IMG/VR virus record: IMGVR_UViG_3300036766_000708
Location: 1-52,227 of that record
DNA length: 52,227 nt
Origin: a virus
Strand: one strand, 5' to 3'
Positions 23,910-31,738 of the stretch are shown one piece after another. Position 1 is the first letter of the stretch, and each line of letters opens with the position of its first letter. Below the pieces are notes generated by a model. It did no database searches, had not been told where the DNA came from, and saw nothing but the letters and a program-made list of their open reading frames with translations. The position numbers and the translations under genes were made by a program.

Positions 23910-25244
23910 ATGCCGCAAATCGGTGAAGTGCGAAAAGGCGCGAGTGAGTCCGTTCGCTGGGATGGGGCACGCTGGCAACCGCAGGGTAATCCCAATGTAT
24001 CGGCAGTCCCCGCGTCCGAAACCGATAATCCGTGGATCGCGCGCATGAAGGGATTTTTGTCGGGCGCGGCCTCGGGATTACCGAACGCCGCCAAGATCGT
24101 CCAAGTGGCCGCGCCGTTTGTGACCGGCGGCGCGTCGATTCCGTTGCAAATGGCGATCGGCGGCGGGACTCAGGCGCTTGCGGATTTGACCTCACGGGCC
24201 GCGGGAAACTCAGACGCTCCCCAGACGTTTTCGGATCTCCTCCTCCGGGCGGCAGAAGGCGCGGCGATCCCTGGTGTGCTTGGCGGGGCAATGAAGGGCA
24301 TCCAAGCGATTCGTCCGTTGGCGACCAAAGGCACGATGGGCGGAGTCGGCGGCGCGATGATCGGCGGGTACGAAGGCGGGAAACGCGGCGGAGTCACTGG
24401 GGCGCTCGAAGGGGCGGCATTGGGTGCGGCGGGCGGGTCCACACTCGCCAACAAGTTCGCCTCGTTCAGAGGATTGTCGGGCGCGGCGAAGGACGCTGAA
24501 CAAGCGGTACCCGCGGTTGAGCGTGAGATGGGCGGGTTTGCCTCGCAACCGAAAGCAACGTACATCAATCGCCCGAACACCCCATTCACCGGACCTACAC
24601 GGCCGGCGGAAGATATGTGGCCGGCGCGCGAGACAGCGTGGGCAGCTACACCGACACAGACACCGACGTCAATGTCGCCGCGTGTCGCCGGGAAAGCGCC
24701 TGTCCTCAACGACGAACTGAATTCCATCCTCACGTCGCTCAAGGAACCGGCACCCCCGACTCGCGTCACGTCCGCGCCGTCGACCAACCCGACACTGACC
24801 CCGGTTGAAGGTCGACCCGCACAGTCCCTCGACATGGTCGGGGAACAGGCGGACGCGGAAGGGCGACGGATGGCTCAGCAATTCCCGTGGAACGAGGATC
24901 CAACCGGGATTGAAGCGGGTCGTGATCGTGTCATGCAACGACGGATAGGTACCTCGCCCGCGTTGAGTACCGTGTCGCCTGACGCGCTGATGCCGCCGGC
25001 CGCGGAACCGGGGCTCGAACTTCCTGATTCGTGGAAACCGTTCACGGATCGACCGTCGCTGCAAGGGCTGTCGAGTGATATTCCTGAAGAGTTGAGTGCG
25101 GCGATCGATGCCGCGGCAAACGACGAACGACTCGCCGGCTATCCGAGCTTCTCTCCGCGGAAGATGCCGAGTTTCTTTAAGGGACCGGGTACTTATCCGA
25201 AAACCGGACGAACCCCCGCGATCCATAGTGCGTGGGAGCCGTAA
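23910..25244 (+). CDS. glycine-zipper ejection-type protein, 444 aa
   Basis: Residues ~45-200 hold long Gly/Ala hydrophobic helices with G-x3-G zippers (GGVGGAMIGGYEGGKRGGVTGALEGAALGAAGGS), which can insert into or cross membranes. The remainder is Pro/Thr-rich and flexible. Together with the preceding protein this resembles the large internal proteins of podoviruses that form a DNA conduit through the cell envelope. Start chosen at ATG 23910, 11 bases after the preceding stop. Confidence 0.65.
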   Translation: MPQIGEVRKGASESVRWDGARWQPQGNPNVSAVPASETDNPWIARMKGFLSGAASGLPNAAKIVQVAAPFVTGGASIPLQMAIGGGTQALADLTSRAAGNSDAPQTFSDLLLRAAEGAAIPGVLGGAMKGIQAIRPLATKGTMGGVGGAMIGGYEGGKRGGVTGALEGAALGAAGGSTLANKFASFRGLSGAAKDAEQAVPAVEREMGGFASQPKATYINRPNTPFTGPTRPAEDMWPARETAWAATPTQTPTSMSPRVAGKAPVLNDELNSILTSLKEPAPPTRVTSAPSTNPTLTPVEGRPAQSLDMVGEQADAEGRRMAQQFPWNEDPTGIEAGRDRVMQRRIGTSPALSTVSPDALMPPAAEPGLELPDSWKPFTDRPSLQGLSSDIPEELSAAIDAAANDERLAGYPSFSPRKMPSFFKGPGTYPKTGRTPAIHSAWEP

Positions 25245-25248
25245 TGCT

Positions 25249-25524
25249 ATGCACGAATCGATGATTATCAAAACTGATCTCGATCGCGTTCCGACGAAAC
25301 GGGAGTGGATCGTGCCGATTGCGATTGCGACCATTTCCGGCGTGATCTCGCTCGGTGTGGCCGGGTACGTGGGCTATACGTCCAACGACAAGGAACTTGC
25401 GGTCAAAGTCGGCCAAGTCGAAACGCAGCAACGGAACGACGGCGATCGGCTGAACCGCATCGAAATCAAAGTTGACAGTGTCGACGACAAGATCGATCGG
25501 ATTCTCGAACGCGTGACGAGGTAA
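25249..25524 (+). CDS. membrane protein with coiled coil, holin-like, 91 aa
   Basis: One strong transmembrane helix (residues ~21-43: WIVPIAIATISGVISLGVAGYVGY), then a coiled coil (ELAVKVGQVETQQRNDGDRLNRIEIKVDSVDDKIDRIL). A single-TM protein with a coiled coil, upstream of the endolysin by five genes, may be a holin or spanin-like lysis protein. ATG 25249 is taken in the same frame as the long open stretch; an internal ATG at 25261 is equally possible. Confidence 0.6.
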   Translation: MHESMIIKTDLDRVPTKREWIVPIAIATISGVISLGVAGYVGYTSNDKELAVKVGQVETQQRNDGDRLNRIEIKVDSVDDKIDRILERVTR

Positions 25525-25529
25525 GGGAC

Positions 25530-25709
25530 ATGCCACAAGATTTTGCCGGTGTGATGCGGGAGTTCAAACAGCACCAGTTGCACTCCGGCTCGAAGCACGG
25601 GAAGAAAGTCACCAACCCCAAACAGGCGTTCGCGATCGGATTCAGCGAACAACGAAAGATGGGGATCGAGGATCGCCCCTCGTTCAAGGGCTTGAAGACA
25701 CGAAAGTAG
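25530..25709 (+). CDS. DUF6496-like small protein, 59 aa
   Basis: Short gene 5 bases after the holin-like gene with an AAGGGAC ribosome site. Peptide pattern MREFKQHQLHSGSKHGKKVTNPKQAFAIGFSE matches small phage proteins of the form M-x-E-F-K-x-G-x-LHSGSK-G-x-VK-x-x-KQAIAIG-x-SE, which I connect with DUF6496. Role unknown. Full-length, ends with TAG at 25709. Confidence 0.7.
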   Translation: MPQDFAGVMREFKQHQLHSGSKHGKKVTNPKQAFAIGFSEQRKMGIEDRPSFKGLKTRK

Positions 25710-25713
25710 ATCC

Positions 25714-25980
25714 ATGAATTTCGGTCCTGATGAAGCGATCGGTGTCTCTAAAATCGGCACCGTAGCGGCGCGCGCGCTTGAGTTCTTCACCAGTGCGCGT
25801 GTCCGTGCGCGAATCACACCGGACGGTGCGCACGAGTTGCTCCCGGTGACGGTCGATCCTGTCTTATCCTCGTCGGGGATCTATTTGTACGGCAAGAAGG
25901 ATGATGTGGACGGAAAAATGCACTTGTATGCGCGGTTCCCGACTGGAACGGTGCAGATTGTTGCCACGGAGCCTGACTAA
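25714..25980 (+). CDS. hypothetical beta-rich protein, 88 aa
   Basis: Small protein, with a basic patch (SARVRARITPDG) and a C-terminal half of beta strands (SGIYLYGKKDDVDGKMHLYARFPTGTVQIVATEPD). Starts four bases after the DUF6496-like gene; the stop overlaps the next gene (TAATG). No family recognised. Confidence 0.55.
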   Translation: MNFGPDEAIGVSKIGTVAARALEFFTSARVRARITPDGAHELLPVTVDPVLSSSGIYLYGKKDDVDGKMHLYARFPTGTVQIVATEPD

Positions 25981-26282
25981 TGCCGCAGCCGGATACCATC
26001 ACCATCACTCCTGCCATTCCTGCCATTCCCGCACTCACGCGGATTGAATGTCCGTACTGTGCGACGTCGTACACGAGCGCGCGGTGCGGGATTCCCGTGG
26101 ATCTGGACGTCGTGTTCACGATCGTGTGTGGCACCTGCAAACGACAAATCGACGGCGCGGTAGAGACGGTCGAAGTACCGGGTAAACCCGCCACGACATT
26201 GCACAAGTGGACCTGGGGGTACCTGGGTGTGCCCGGTACTGAGCCTGCTTCGACTCGCATCGTGAAGGTACGTGCATCGTGA
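25980..26282 (+). CDS. small zinc-ribbon protein, 100 aa
   Basis: Contains RIECPYCATSYTSARCG and IVCGTCKRQIDG: two C-x2-C pairs (residues ~23-26 and ~50-53) joined by a beta hairpin, a zinc-ribbon layout. N-terminus is Pro/Ile/Thr-rich. Between lysis-region genes and a fibre gene. Function unknown; the stop overlaps the next GTG. Confidence 0.6.
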   Translation: MPQPDTITITPAIPAIPALTRIECPYCATSYTSARCGIPVDLDVVFTIVCGTCKRQIDGAVETVEVPGKPATTLHKWTWGYLGVPGTEPASTRIVKVRAS

Positions 26283-27208
26283 ATATCGCCGGTCATCAGG
26301 TCATTTCTGCGACGGCACCCTCGGCCGCTCCCGTCGCGGTCGGCTGGGAATGGGCGGATACGGCCAATGCGTTACTGAAACTGTGTACCTCCATCTCGCC
26401 CTACACGTTCGTCACGATGGGCGGAGGGGTCCCCGCGGCACATGCCGCGAGTCACGCATCTGGCGGCGGCGACCCGGTCACGCTGGCCGAATCCCAAGTC
26501 ACCAATTTGGCAACAGACCTCGCTGCAAAAGCTGTCGCGACCCGCAACATTATTTCGGGTGGAGGATTGACCGGCGGCGGGGATCTGTCCGCCGATCGCA
26601 CGATCGCTGTCGGGGCCGGTACCGGCATCACAGTCAATGCGGACGATGTCGCCGTGAATTATGGCACCAGCGGTACTACCGCTTGTGCGGGGAACGATAG
26701 CCGACTCGCGAAAACGACCACCTACGTGCCGACGTTAGTGTCCGCTGTCGACAATACACAGACGGCGCTCATTTCCTTCACGGTCCCCGCGAACGACATG
26801 GCCGATGGGGACATTCTGAATATTACGTTTGCGTCCTTGCTGAAGAACAACAAAGGGACTGTAGGCACGGCTGAACTTCTGGTGGACTGGGGCGGGGTCA
26901 CGGTACCCCTGACTGATGGTGCGGGCGGGTACGCGTGGAGCAACAACGCCACGGAGCGCAAATGGCTCTATCGCATCGCCCTCATGCGGGTTGGGGCTGA
27001 TCTGTGGGCGTACGCGCCGGTCACGAGCACCGCCTTGTCGATTGATTTTCTCGGGGCCACGAATCCCACGGTGGCGTACTCGGGCGCGCAAGTCTGTACA
27101 CCCAATTTCGCCAGCTCCGCGACCGTCGCCGTGAAGATTACCCTCTCCGCGACGGATGCCACGTTCTATTTCAAACCCCAACAAGCGTATGTCGTGCGGG
27201 GGCATTGA
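26279..27208 (+). CDS. second tail-fibre-type protein, 309 aa
   Basis: HAASHASGGGDPVTLAESQVTNLATDLAAKA (residues ~55-85) and IISGGGLTGGGDLSADRTIAVGAGTGITVN are hallmark fibre motifs; AGNDSRL also recurs in fibres. The C-terminal ~150 residues form a beta-sandwich, perhaps receptor-binding. GTG start overlaps the zinc-ribbon gene; the stop overlaps the endolysin ATG. Its distance from the main tail genes suggests a later-acquired adhesin. Confidence 0.75.
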   Translation: MNIAGHQVISATAPSAAPVAVGWEWADTANALLKLCTSISPYTFVTMGGGVPAAHAASHASGGGDPVTLAESQVTNLATDLAAKAVATRNIISGGGLTGGGDLSADRTIAVGAGTGITVNADDVAVNYGTSGTTACAGNDSRLAKTTTYVPTLVSAVDNTQTALISFTVPANDMADGDILNITFASLLKNNKGTVGTAELLVDWGGVTVPLTDGAGGYAWSNNATERKWLYRIALMRVGADLWAYAPVTSTALSIDFLGATNPTVAYSGAQVCTPNFASSATVAVKITLSATDATFYFKPQQAYVVRGH

Positions 27209-27645
27209 TGAATCCTCGCGACGCGCACAAGCTCCTCGGGTGTCATCCGGATGTGATTCTCGGTGTCGATCGGGTCCTGACGACGATGGCAGCGGCGGGG
27301 CATCCGATGATGGTCACGGACGGGTTCAGAACGGTCACGCAGCAAGTCATCCTCTGGAACCAGGGCCGGACTACCCCTGGACCGGGAGTCACGAAGAAAC
27401 GACCCCTAGGCCGTGTGGTGACCCATGCAGACGGGATCAGGACCCTCTCGAATCACCAAAGCGGTCGGGCGGCGGATTGCTGCTTCATCGTGGCCGGGAA
27501 ACCCTCATGGGACGAAGCCCTACCGTGGGATCTGTACGGGGAGACTGCGGAAGCGGTTGGCTTTTCCTGGGGCGGGCGCTGGCCGAAAGGGAAGACGGAT
27601 AAGCCGCATATCGAACTGCTAGAAGTACTCGCTCAGACGGCGTAG
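27208..27645 (+). CDS. endolysin, M15 peptidase (L-alanyl-D-glutamate type), 145 aa
   Basis: Zinc peptidase that cuts the peptide bridge of peptidoglycan. Metal-site pattern: H83 in HQSGRAADCCFI (H-x6-D, Asp 90) and H134 in DKPHIELL, the standard H...D...H of M15C endolysins such as T5 lysin; the substrate-side Arg lies in TDGFRTVTQQ. Length is that of single-domain family members. It ends the rightward lysis block. No signal peptide, so a holin is expected (candidate at 25249). Confidence 0.85.
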   Translation: MNPRDAHKLLGCHPDVILGVDRVLTTMAAAGHPMMVTDGFRTVTQQVILWNQGRTTPGPGVTKKRPLGRVVTHADGIRTLSNHQSGRAADCCFIVAGKPSWDEALPWDLYGETAEAVGFSWGGRWPKGKTDKPHIELLEVLAQTA

Positions 27646-27674
27646 TGTCCTCCTCGGCACGGTTCCTGCAAGGC

Positions 27675-27687
27675 CAGTGAATCACTG
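27675..27687. promoter_or_regulatory. CAGTGAATCACTG dyad before the phosphoesterase gene
   Basis: CAGTG-AAT-CACTG is an inverted repeat with a 3-base centre, 30 bases upstream of ATG 27718, in a 72-base gap. Related in sequence to the 12-mers at 9395, 22499 and 43580. Confidence 0.4.
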
Positions 27688-27717
27688 AATCCCCGATTTT
27701 CGATGTAGAGGTACCTG

Positions 27718-28848
27718 ATGGGTTCGTACTTACCTGCCGACCGTCCCCCGTGCCCGACGAAGCTCCCTGGGTGTGCTGGGTTCATCAAGGATCGGAAGGC
27801 CAAACAGTGCAATTCCTGTAACCGCGAGAGTCAGCGACGCGCCCGACCCAGCGTCCAAGTGTTGTCCGATCAGGATCGCCAACGGTTCAAGAACGACGCG
27901 GCAGCGGTCAATAAGAAGTACGACGAGGCACTGAAGACGATCCAGCGACAGGAACGGGAACTGCGGTCGCTCGGGGCGATCGGCGACGGGATCGACACGT
28001 TCAAGATCATCCCGAAAAAATCGTCAGGGACCTCCGAAGCGACGCCGATTCTCGTCGCGAGTGATTGGCACACGGAAGAAACGGTGACGTTCGCGCAGAC
28101 GTCCGGCCTGAACCAATTCACCCCGGAGATTTGTCAGTCCCGTGTGACGAAATTTTTCACGTCGTCCCTGCGGCTGATCAACCTCCTCGCGCAAGATGTC
28201 TCGATCAGTACCGTGGTGCTTGGGCTCCTCGGCGACTTCATCACGAACGATCTCCACGAGGAAGCGGCGGAAACCAATGATCTGCATCCGATTCACGCAA
28301 TCATCAACGCGCAGAATTTGATCGCCTCGGGGATCGAGTTCCTCCTCGCCAATTCCAAGTACGAATTCATCATTCCGTGTAAGGTCGGCAATCACTCCCG
28401 CACGACGAAAAAGGTCCGCTTCGCCACGGAAACCGGGCACTCGCTCGAATACCTGATGTACGTCCATCTGGCCGCGTACTTCCGGAACGAACCGCGGGTG
28501 CGATTCCAGATCAGCGAAGGGTACCACCACTACATCGACATCTACGATCGCCCCTACCGTTTCCATCACGGTCATTCGATTCAGTACGGCGGCGGAATTG
28601 GCGGGATCTTCATTCCCGCGTTCAAGGCGATTTCTCAGTGGGATAAGGGCCGGCAAGCGGACCTGGACATCTTCGGGCATTTCCACCAGATGAAAGACGG
28701 CGGGAAGTTCGTCAGCAACGGATCGCTGATTGGGTACAACGCGTTTGCGCTGTCCATCAAGGCGGATTATGAACCCCCGCGGCAGACGTTGATCTTGATC
28801 GACAAGAAACGTGGACGTACCTGTATCTGGCCGGTAATTTTGTCATAA
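27718..28848 (+). CDS. calcineurin-like metallophosphoesterase with N-terminal Cys cluster, 376 aa
   Basis: Phosphoesterase signature residues are in order: D116-x-H118 (SDWH), G-D173 (LLGDF), G-N225-H226 (GNHSR), H-x-H around 284-286 (FHHGHS) and G320-H-x-H323 (FGHFHQ). The N-terminus has C12...C19...C31-x2-C34, a likely zinc finger, then a coiled coil (~55-85). Phage relatives are usually annotated as phosphoesterases or nuclease-like; the substrate is unknown, and a nucleic-acid substrate fits the zinc finger. Starts the accessory block after the endolysin. Confidence 0.85.
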   Translation: MGSYLPADRPPCPTKLPGCAGFIKDRKAKQCNSCNRESQRRARPSVQVLSDQDRQRFKNDAAAVNKKYDEALKTIQRQERELRSLGAIGDGIDTFKIIPKKSSGTSEATPILVASDWHTEETVTFAQTSGLNQFTPEICQSRVTKFFTSSLRLINLLAQDVSISTVVLGLLGDFITNDLHEEAAETNDLHPIHAIINAQNLIASGIEFLLANSKYEFIIPCKVGNHSRTTKKVRFATETGHSLEYLMYVHLAAYFRNEPRVRFQISEGYHHYIDIYDRPYRFHHGHSIQYGGGIGGIFIPAFKAISQWDKGRQADLDIFGHFHQMKDGGKFVSNGSLIGYNAFALSIKADYEPPRQTLILIDKKRGRTCIWPVILS

Positions 28849-28858
28849 GGACACCCCC

Positions 28859-29563
28859 ATGAAAGCCTACGCGCTCATTGCCGTTCTCCTCCTGTCGTTC
28901 CTGGCGCTGTCGATCCCCGTCCATGCGCAATGTCCCGGTTTCCCTGTCCGTGGCGTGCAGATCATCGACACACTGTATAACTCCGCGCTCGCCAACGGGA
29001 CGGACGACCAGCGACGCGATCTCACTCGAACCTTCATCGAACAATTGGTGTACGAAGCACCGGCCGAAGGATGGGTGTGGAAATCCGCGGATCCGGGTCG
29101 TCCCCCGTCGAAAGACTCCATCGCGCGCATGATTGGATCGGTCCTGTGTAATTGGGATTGGCAGAACGGGGGTACCCGTCAACGATCGGTTCAAGCGGGG
29201 CAGCTTGGCGACAACATCACCGGTCAGTCGGCGATTCTGATTTCGGGGGTGAATCATATCGGCAGTGGGACTCCATCACCGGTTCCCCAACCCGGTCCAC
29301 CTGTCACCACGATCATCGATCTCTCTCCGGTCCTGCAACGGCTCGACACCTTGTACGCGCAGGCGGAGCGGATCTTCACCGCGGACAATATCGCGGCGGA
29401 TGCTCGACAACGTGCGCTCGCGGGTCAGATCACGGATGTCGATACGCACCTGAAGGAACACGACGAGAATCCCTCGTTTCTCCGGAGGGTCCTGACGAAC
29501 CCGATTGTGCTGTCCGTGGTCAGTGGTGTTCTCGCGGGTAAATTCGTCCTCCCCGGCAAGTAG
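28859..29563 (+). CDS. secreted protein with C-terminal membrane segment, 234 aa
   Basis: Signal peptide MKAYALIAVLLLSFLALSIPVHA-QC (residues 1-23). A helical ectodomain follows, with a Pro-rich linker (GSGTPSPVPQPGPPVTT) and a coiled-coil-like helix (LQRLDTLYAQAERIF). The last ~20 residues (RVLTNPIVLSVVSGVLAGKFV) form a membrane helix. If the signal is cleaved at AQ-C it may be a lipoprotein-like or periplasm-spanning protein; a spanin role in lysis is possible but unproven. Confidence 0.6.
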   Translation: MKAYALIAVLLLSFLALSIPVHAQCPGFPVRGVQIIDTLYNSALANGTDDQRRDLTRTFIEQLVYEAPAEGWVWKSADPGRPPSKDSIARMIGSVLCNWDWQNGGTRQRSVQAGQLGDNITGQSAILISGVNHIGSGTPSPVPQPGPPVTTIIDLSPVLQRLDTLYAQAERIFTADNIAADARQRALAGQITDVDTHLKEHDENPSFLRRVLTNPIVLSVVSGVLAGKFVLPGK

Positions 29564-29564
29564 C

Positions 29565-29948
29565 GTGTCCGAACACACCCCGTTCCTTCAGGTCATCCCT
29601 CAGCGGCACGACGGGGATTGCAGTGTCGCGTGTCTCGCGATGTTGCTGGGGACGTCCTACGAAAAAGCGTTGCTCGCGATCGGGCTGGAATCCGTGATCG
29701 AACGCGGCACCTACATCAAAGAACTGAAACGCGCGGCACGGGTGCTCGGCCGGCCGCTCCGCGATCGAAAACGCGTTGACCTGGAAAACGACACGGGGAT
29801 CTTGATGGTGAAATCCCCAAACTGGCCGTCACACCATCTGGTCGTGTTGAAAGACGGACTGGTGATCGACACCGACGCGACGATTTGGGACGTGGATGTG
29901 TTTCTGGCCGGGTACACCGCGACGGTGATCGGGCTGTTGGCGTTATAG
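29565..29948 (+). CDS. C39-like cysteine peptidase-fold protein, 127 aa
   Basis: Q13 and C19 in QRHDGDCSVACLAMLLG give the oxyanion Gln and nucleophile Cys of papain-like C39 domains; SHHLVVLKDGLVIDTD supplies His (90 or 91) and Asp 102. Single domain, no transporter attached. Such stand-alone domains in phages may act as proteases or have lost activity; the substrate is unknown. GTG start two bases after the preceding TAG. Confidence 0.65.
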   Translation: MSEHTPFLQVIPQRHDGDCSVACLAMLLGTSYEKALLAIGLESVIERGTYIKELKRAARVLGRPLRDRKRVDLENDTGILMVKSPNWPSHHLVVLKDGLVIDTDATIWDVDVFLAGYTATVIGLLAL

Positions 29949-29957
29949 GAGAGAGAT

Positions 29958-30389
29958 GTGAAATCAGATACGTTACCCACGGGCGCGAAGGAGCGGAAAG
30001 AGTACCCGATCGCAACTGGAGTTCTTGACTACTTCCCTGACGCGCTCGCGGCGATTTCCCATGTATCTTTCGCCGGCAGTCAACAACACCACCCCGGCGA
30101 ACCGCTGCACTGGGATAGATCGAAATCCACCGATCACGCAGACACGATGCAGCGACATTTCCTACAACGGGGGACCCTCGACACGGACGGGCAACGACAC
30201 TCCGCAAAGATGGCGTGGCGGGCGCTGGCGTTGCTGCAAACGGAGATCGAACAGGAGCGCAAACAAGAACCGGCGCTCCGGCCCACCTATACAGCGGAAG
30301 TCGATTGGTTACATACATGCGGCTGTCGTGATCGGAACGTCAGCGGATGTACGACGCACAAAACCGGAATCTATGAAGGGCAACCATGA
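29958..30389 (+). CDS. DUF5664-like protein (dATP/dGTP diphosphohydrolase-type), 143 aa
   Basis: Pattern YPIATGVLDYFPDALAAISHVSFAGSQQHHPGEPLHWDRSKSTDHADTMQRHFLQRGT, then HSAKMAWRALALLQTEIEQE, is the one carried by phage DUF5664-type proteins, some of which are annotated as dATP/dGTP diphosphohydrolases. Expected role would be nucleotide-pool adjustment. C-terminus has a HTCGCRD...GCTTH Cys/His tail. GTG preceded by TAGGAGAGA. It overlaps the nucleotidase gene that follows. Confidence 0.6.
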   Translation: MKSDTLPTGAKERKEYPIATGVLDYFPDALAAISHVSFAGSQQHHPGEPLHWDRSKSTDHADTMQRHFLQRGTLDTDGQRHSAKMAWRALALLQTEIEQERKQEPALRPTYTAEVDWLHTCGCRDRNVSGCTTHKTGIYEGQP

Positions 30390-31018
30390 TCATCGGTGTT
30401 GATATTGACGGCGTCCTTGCCGACTTCAACTCGTCGTTCATCGATCTGATCGTCAAAGTCACAGGCGAAGACAAGTTCCCCCCGCGACCGTTCGACATCC
30501 CTACATGGCACTACCCGCAGCATTTCGGCTATTCCGAGGACGTGATGGAGTTCCACAACGGCCCGGTGTGGTCCGCGGTACGTGAGAACCCCTGGTTTTG
30601 GTTCAATCTCAAGCCGTATCCGGGTACCGCAGAGGCGTTGTTGTATCTCCTGACGCGTGAATATCTCTTACCGCGGGCACATGGTGACGAGTTGTACTTC
30701 GTGACCGCCCGCGTCGGCGTCCACGTCAAGCAACAGTCTGAGCGTTGGCTCAAGAAATTCATGCCGACATTCACGAACTGGCATCCGACTGTGTTGATTG
30801 CCAGCAACAAAGCGATGGTTGCGAGCGCACTGGGATTCGACGTCTACATTGACGACCGTTGGGAGAATTGTGAGAACGTCAGGGTGTTGACCGGGGCGCG
30901 GACGTTCCTGATGGATCGCCCCTGGAACGCGGACGCGCCGGCCGAGGAATACGGCATCATCCGAACCCACACCGTCGTCGGCATCGCGGACAAACCACTG
31001 AAACGGATCGCCGCATGA
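30386..31018 (+). CDS. HAD-superfamily nucleotidase (5'(3')-deoxyribonucleotidase type), 210 aa
   Basis: Motif I DIDGVLADF at residues 6-14 gives the two catalytic Asp residues. FVTARV near residue 110 supplies the motif II Thr, IASNKAMV the Lys region and YIDDRWENC the motif IV acidic pair. The layout matches small phage and bacterial NT5C-like nucleotidases that dephosphorylate dNMPs. With the adjacent DUF5664-like gene it suggests control of nucleotide pools. Confidence 0.8.
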   Translation: MIIGVDIDGVLADFNSSFIDLIVKVTGEDKFPPRPFDIPTWHYPQHFGYSEDVMEFHNGPVWSAVRENPWFWFNLKPYPGTAEALLYLLTREYLLPRAHGDELYFVTARVGVHVKQQSERWLKKFMPTFTNWHPTVLIASNKAMVASALGFDVYIDDRWENCENVRVLTGARTFLMDRPWNADAPAEEYGIIRTHTVVGIADKPLKRIAA

Positions 31019-31368
31019 GGACCTTTCTCATTCTCCTGGTGTGCCTCTTCCTCGCACCGACACCCTTACACGCCGCCGATACACTGTTCCGGATCTCGGA
31101 AGTCGCACTGATCGCCGCTCACGGGTCTGATTTGGCGACCACCCAGAACTGCATCGGCCGCGGGGTCTGCCACGAACTCAACCCGTACCTAGGCCGTTTC
31201 AAAGAGCCCCTGGTCTTCGGCGCGGCGAAGATGGGCGTCGCGGCAGGGTCCATCTGGCTCACCGATCGGCTTCACGAGCACCACCGGTTTTGGGCTATCC
31301 TAGTCAACGCCGCGGGTACCTCGGTGTTCTTCACGGTTGCTGCGCATAACGCGCGGGTCAGCCGATGA
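31015..31368 (+). CDS. exported/membrane protein, 117 aa
   Basis: Signal peptide or first TM at 1-20 (MRTFLILLVCLFLAPTPLHA-AD). Later hydrophobic segments (LVFGAAKMGVAAGSIWLTD, FWAILVNAAGTSVFFTVAAHNA) are probable membrane helices. A C-x5-C pair lies near residues 43-48. The order helix, ELNPYLG, helices resembles small envelope proteins of the DUF5658 kind, but I am not certain. ATG overlaps the nucleotidase stop (ATGA). Confidence 0.55.
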   Translation: MRTFLILLVCLFLAPTPLHAADTLFRISEVALIAAHGSDLATTQNCIGRGVCHELNPYLGRFKEPLVFGAAKMGVAAGSIWLTDRLHEHHRFWAILVNAAGTSVFFTVAAHNARVSR

Positions 31369-31514
31369 CGCTCACGATGGGTTTTCCGCTGCTTGTGGGG
31401 TCCCTGGAGCTGTGCGCGGGGATCGTGTATGCCTACAACCATCAATGGGCGTTGGCCGTCGTGTGGGCGGCGTACGCGGTCGCGTGCGTGGGGTTGGCGA
31501 TCGGGAGTCGGTAG
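31365..31514 (+). CDS. tiny two-helix membrane protein, 49 aa
   Basis: ATG overlaps the preceding TGA. Sequence is almost all hydrophobic: GFPLLVGSLELCAGIVYAYN and WALAVVWAAYAVACVGLAIGSR, two membrane helices. Possible accessory lysis or superinfection protein (guess). Ends the rightward block just before attP. Confidence 0.55.
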   Translation: MTLTMGFPLLVGSLELCAGIVYAYNHQWALAVVWAAYAVACVGLAIGSR

Positions 31515-31628
31515 CGGGTCCTGAGGTACTGAGTCGCGTCTGTGTCGACCCCCTGGCAATTCAGGCAATTCATGAACTCGACATGAACACAATCCCTCAA
31601 TGTTTTAGCAATTCCTACCCCTGCCCGC

Positions 31629-31652
31629 GTTCAAATCCCGCCCCCGCAACCA
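31629..31652 (+). other. attP: probable attP core: 3' end of tRNA-fMet
   Basis: The 24 bases start with TTCAAAT after a G (a T-loop) and continue CCCGC and CCCCCGCAACCA. That reproduces the T-loop, 3' T-stem, 3' acceptor strand, discriminator A and CCA of initiator tRNA-fMet (acceptor 3' strand CCCCGC-A-A-CCA). The 5' half of a tRNA and the paired 5' T-stem are absent, so this is not a tRNA gene. It is 87 bases before the integrase start, where attP usually lies. Integration here would restore the host tRNA 3' end. Confidence 0.75.
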
Positions 31653-31738
31653 AAAACTTCCCCTTTAGAATCAATCACTTAGCAAAACAGAGCAAAAGTG
31701 CTGAGTCGGATCTGAGCCGTTCGTGGTACAGTCGGGTC

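Noticed and set aside
31600-31655. A tRNA gene
   Set aside because: The T-loop and acceptor 3' strand with CCA are present, but the anticodon arm, D arm and 5' acceptor strand are missing, so it is an att-site copy and not a gene.
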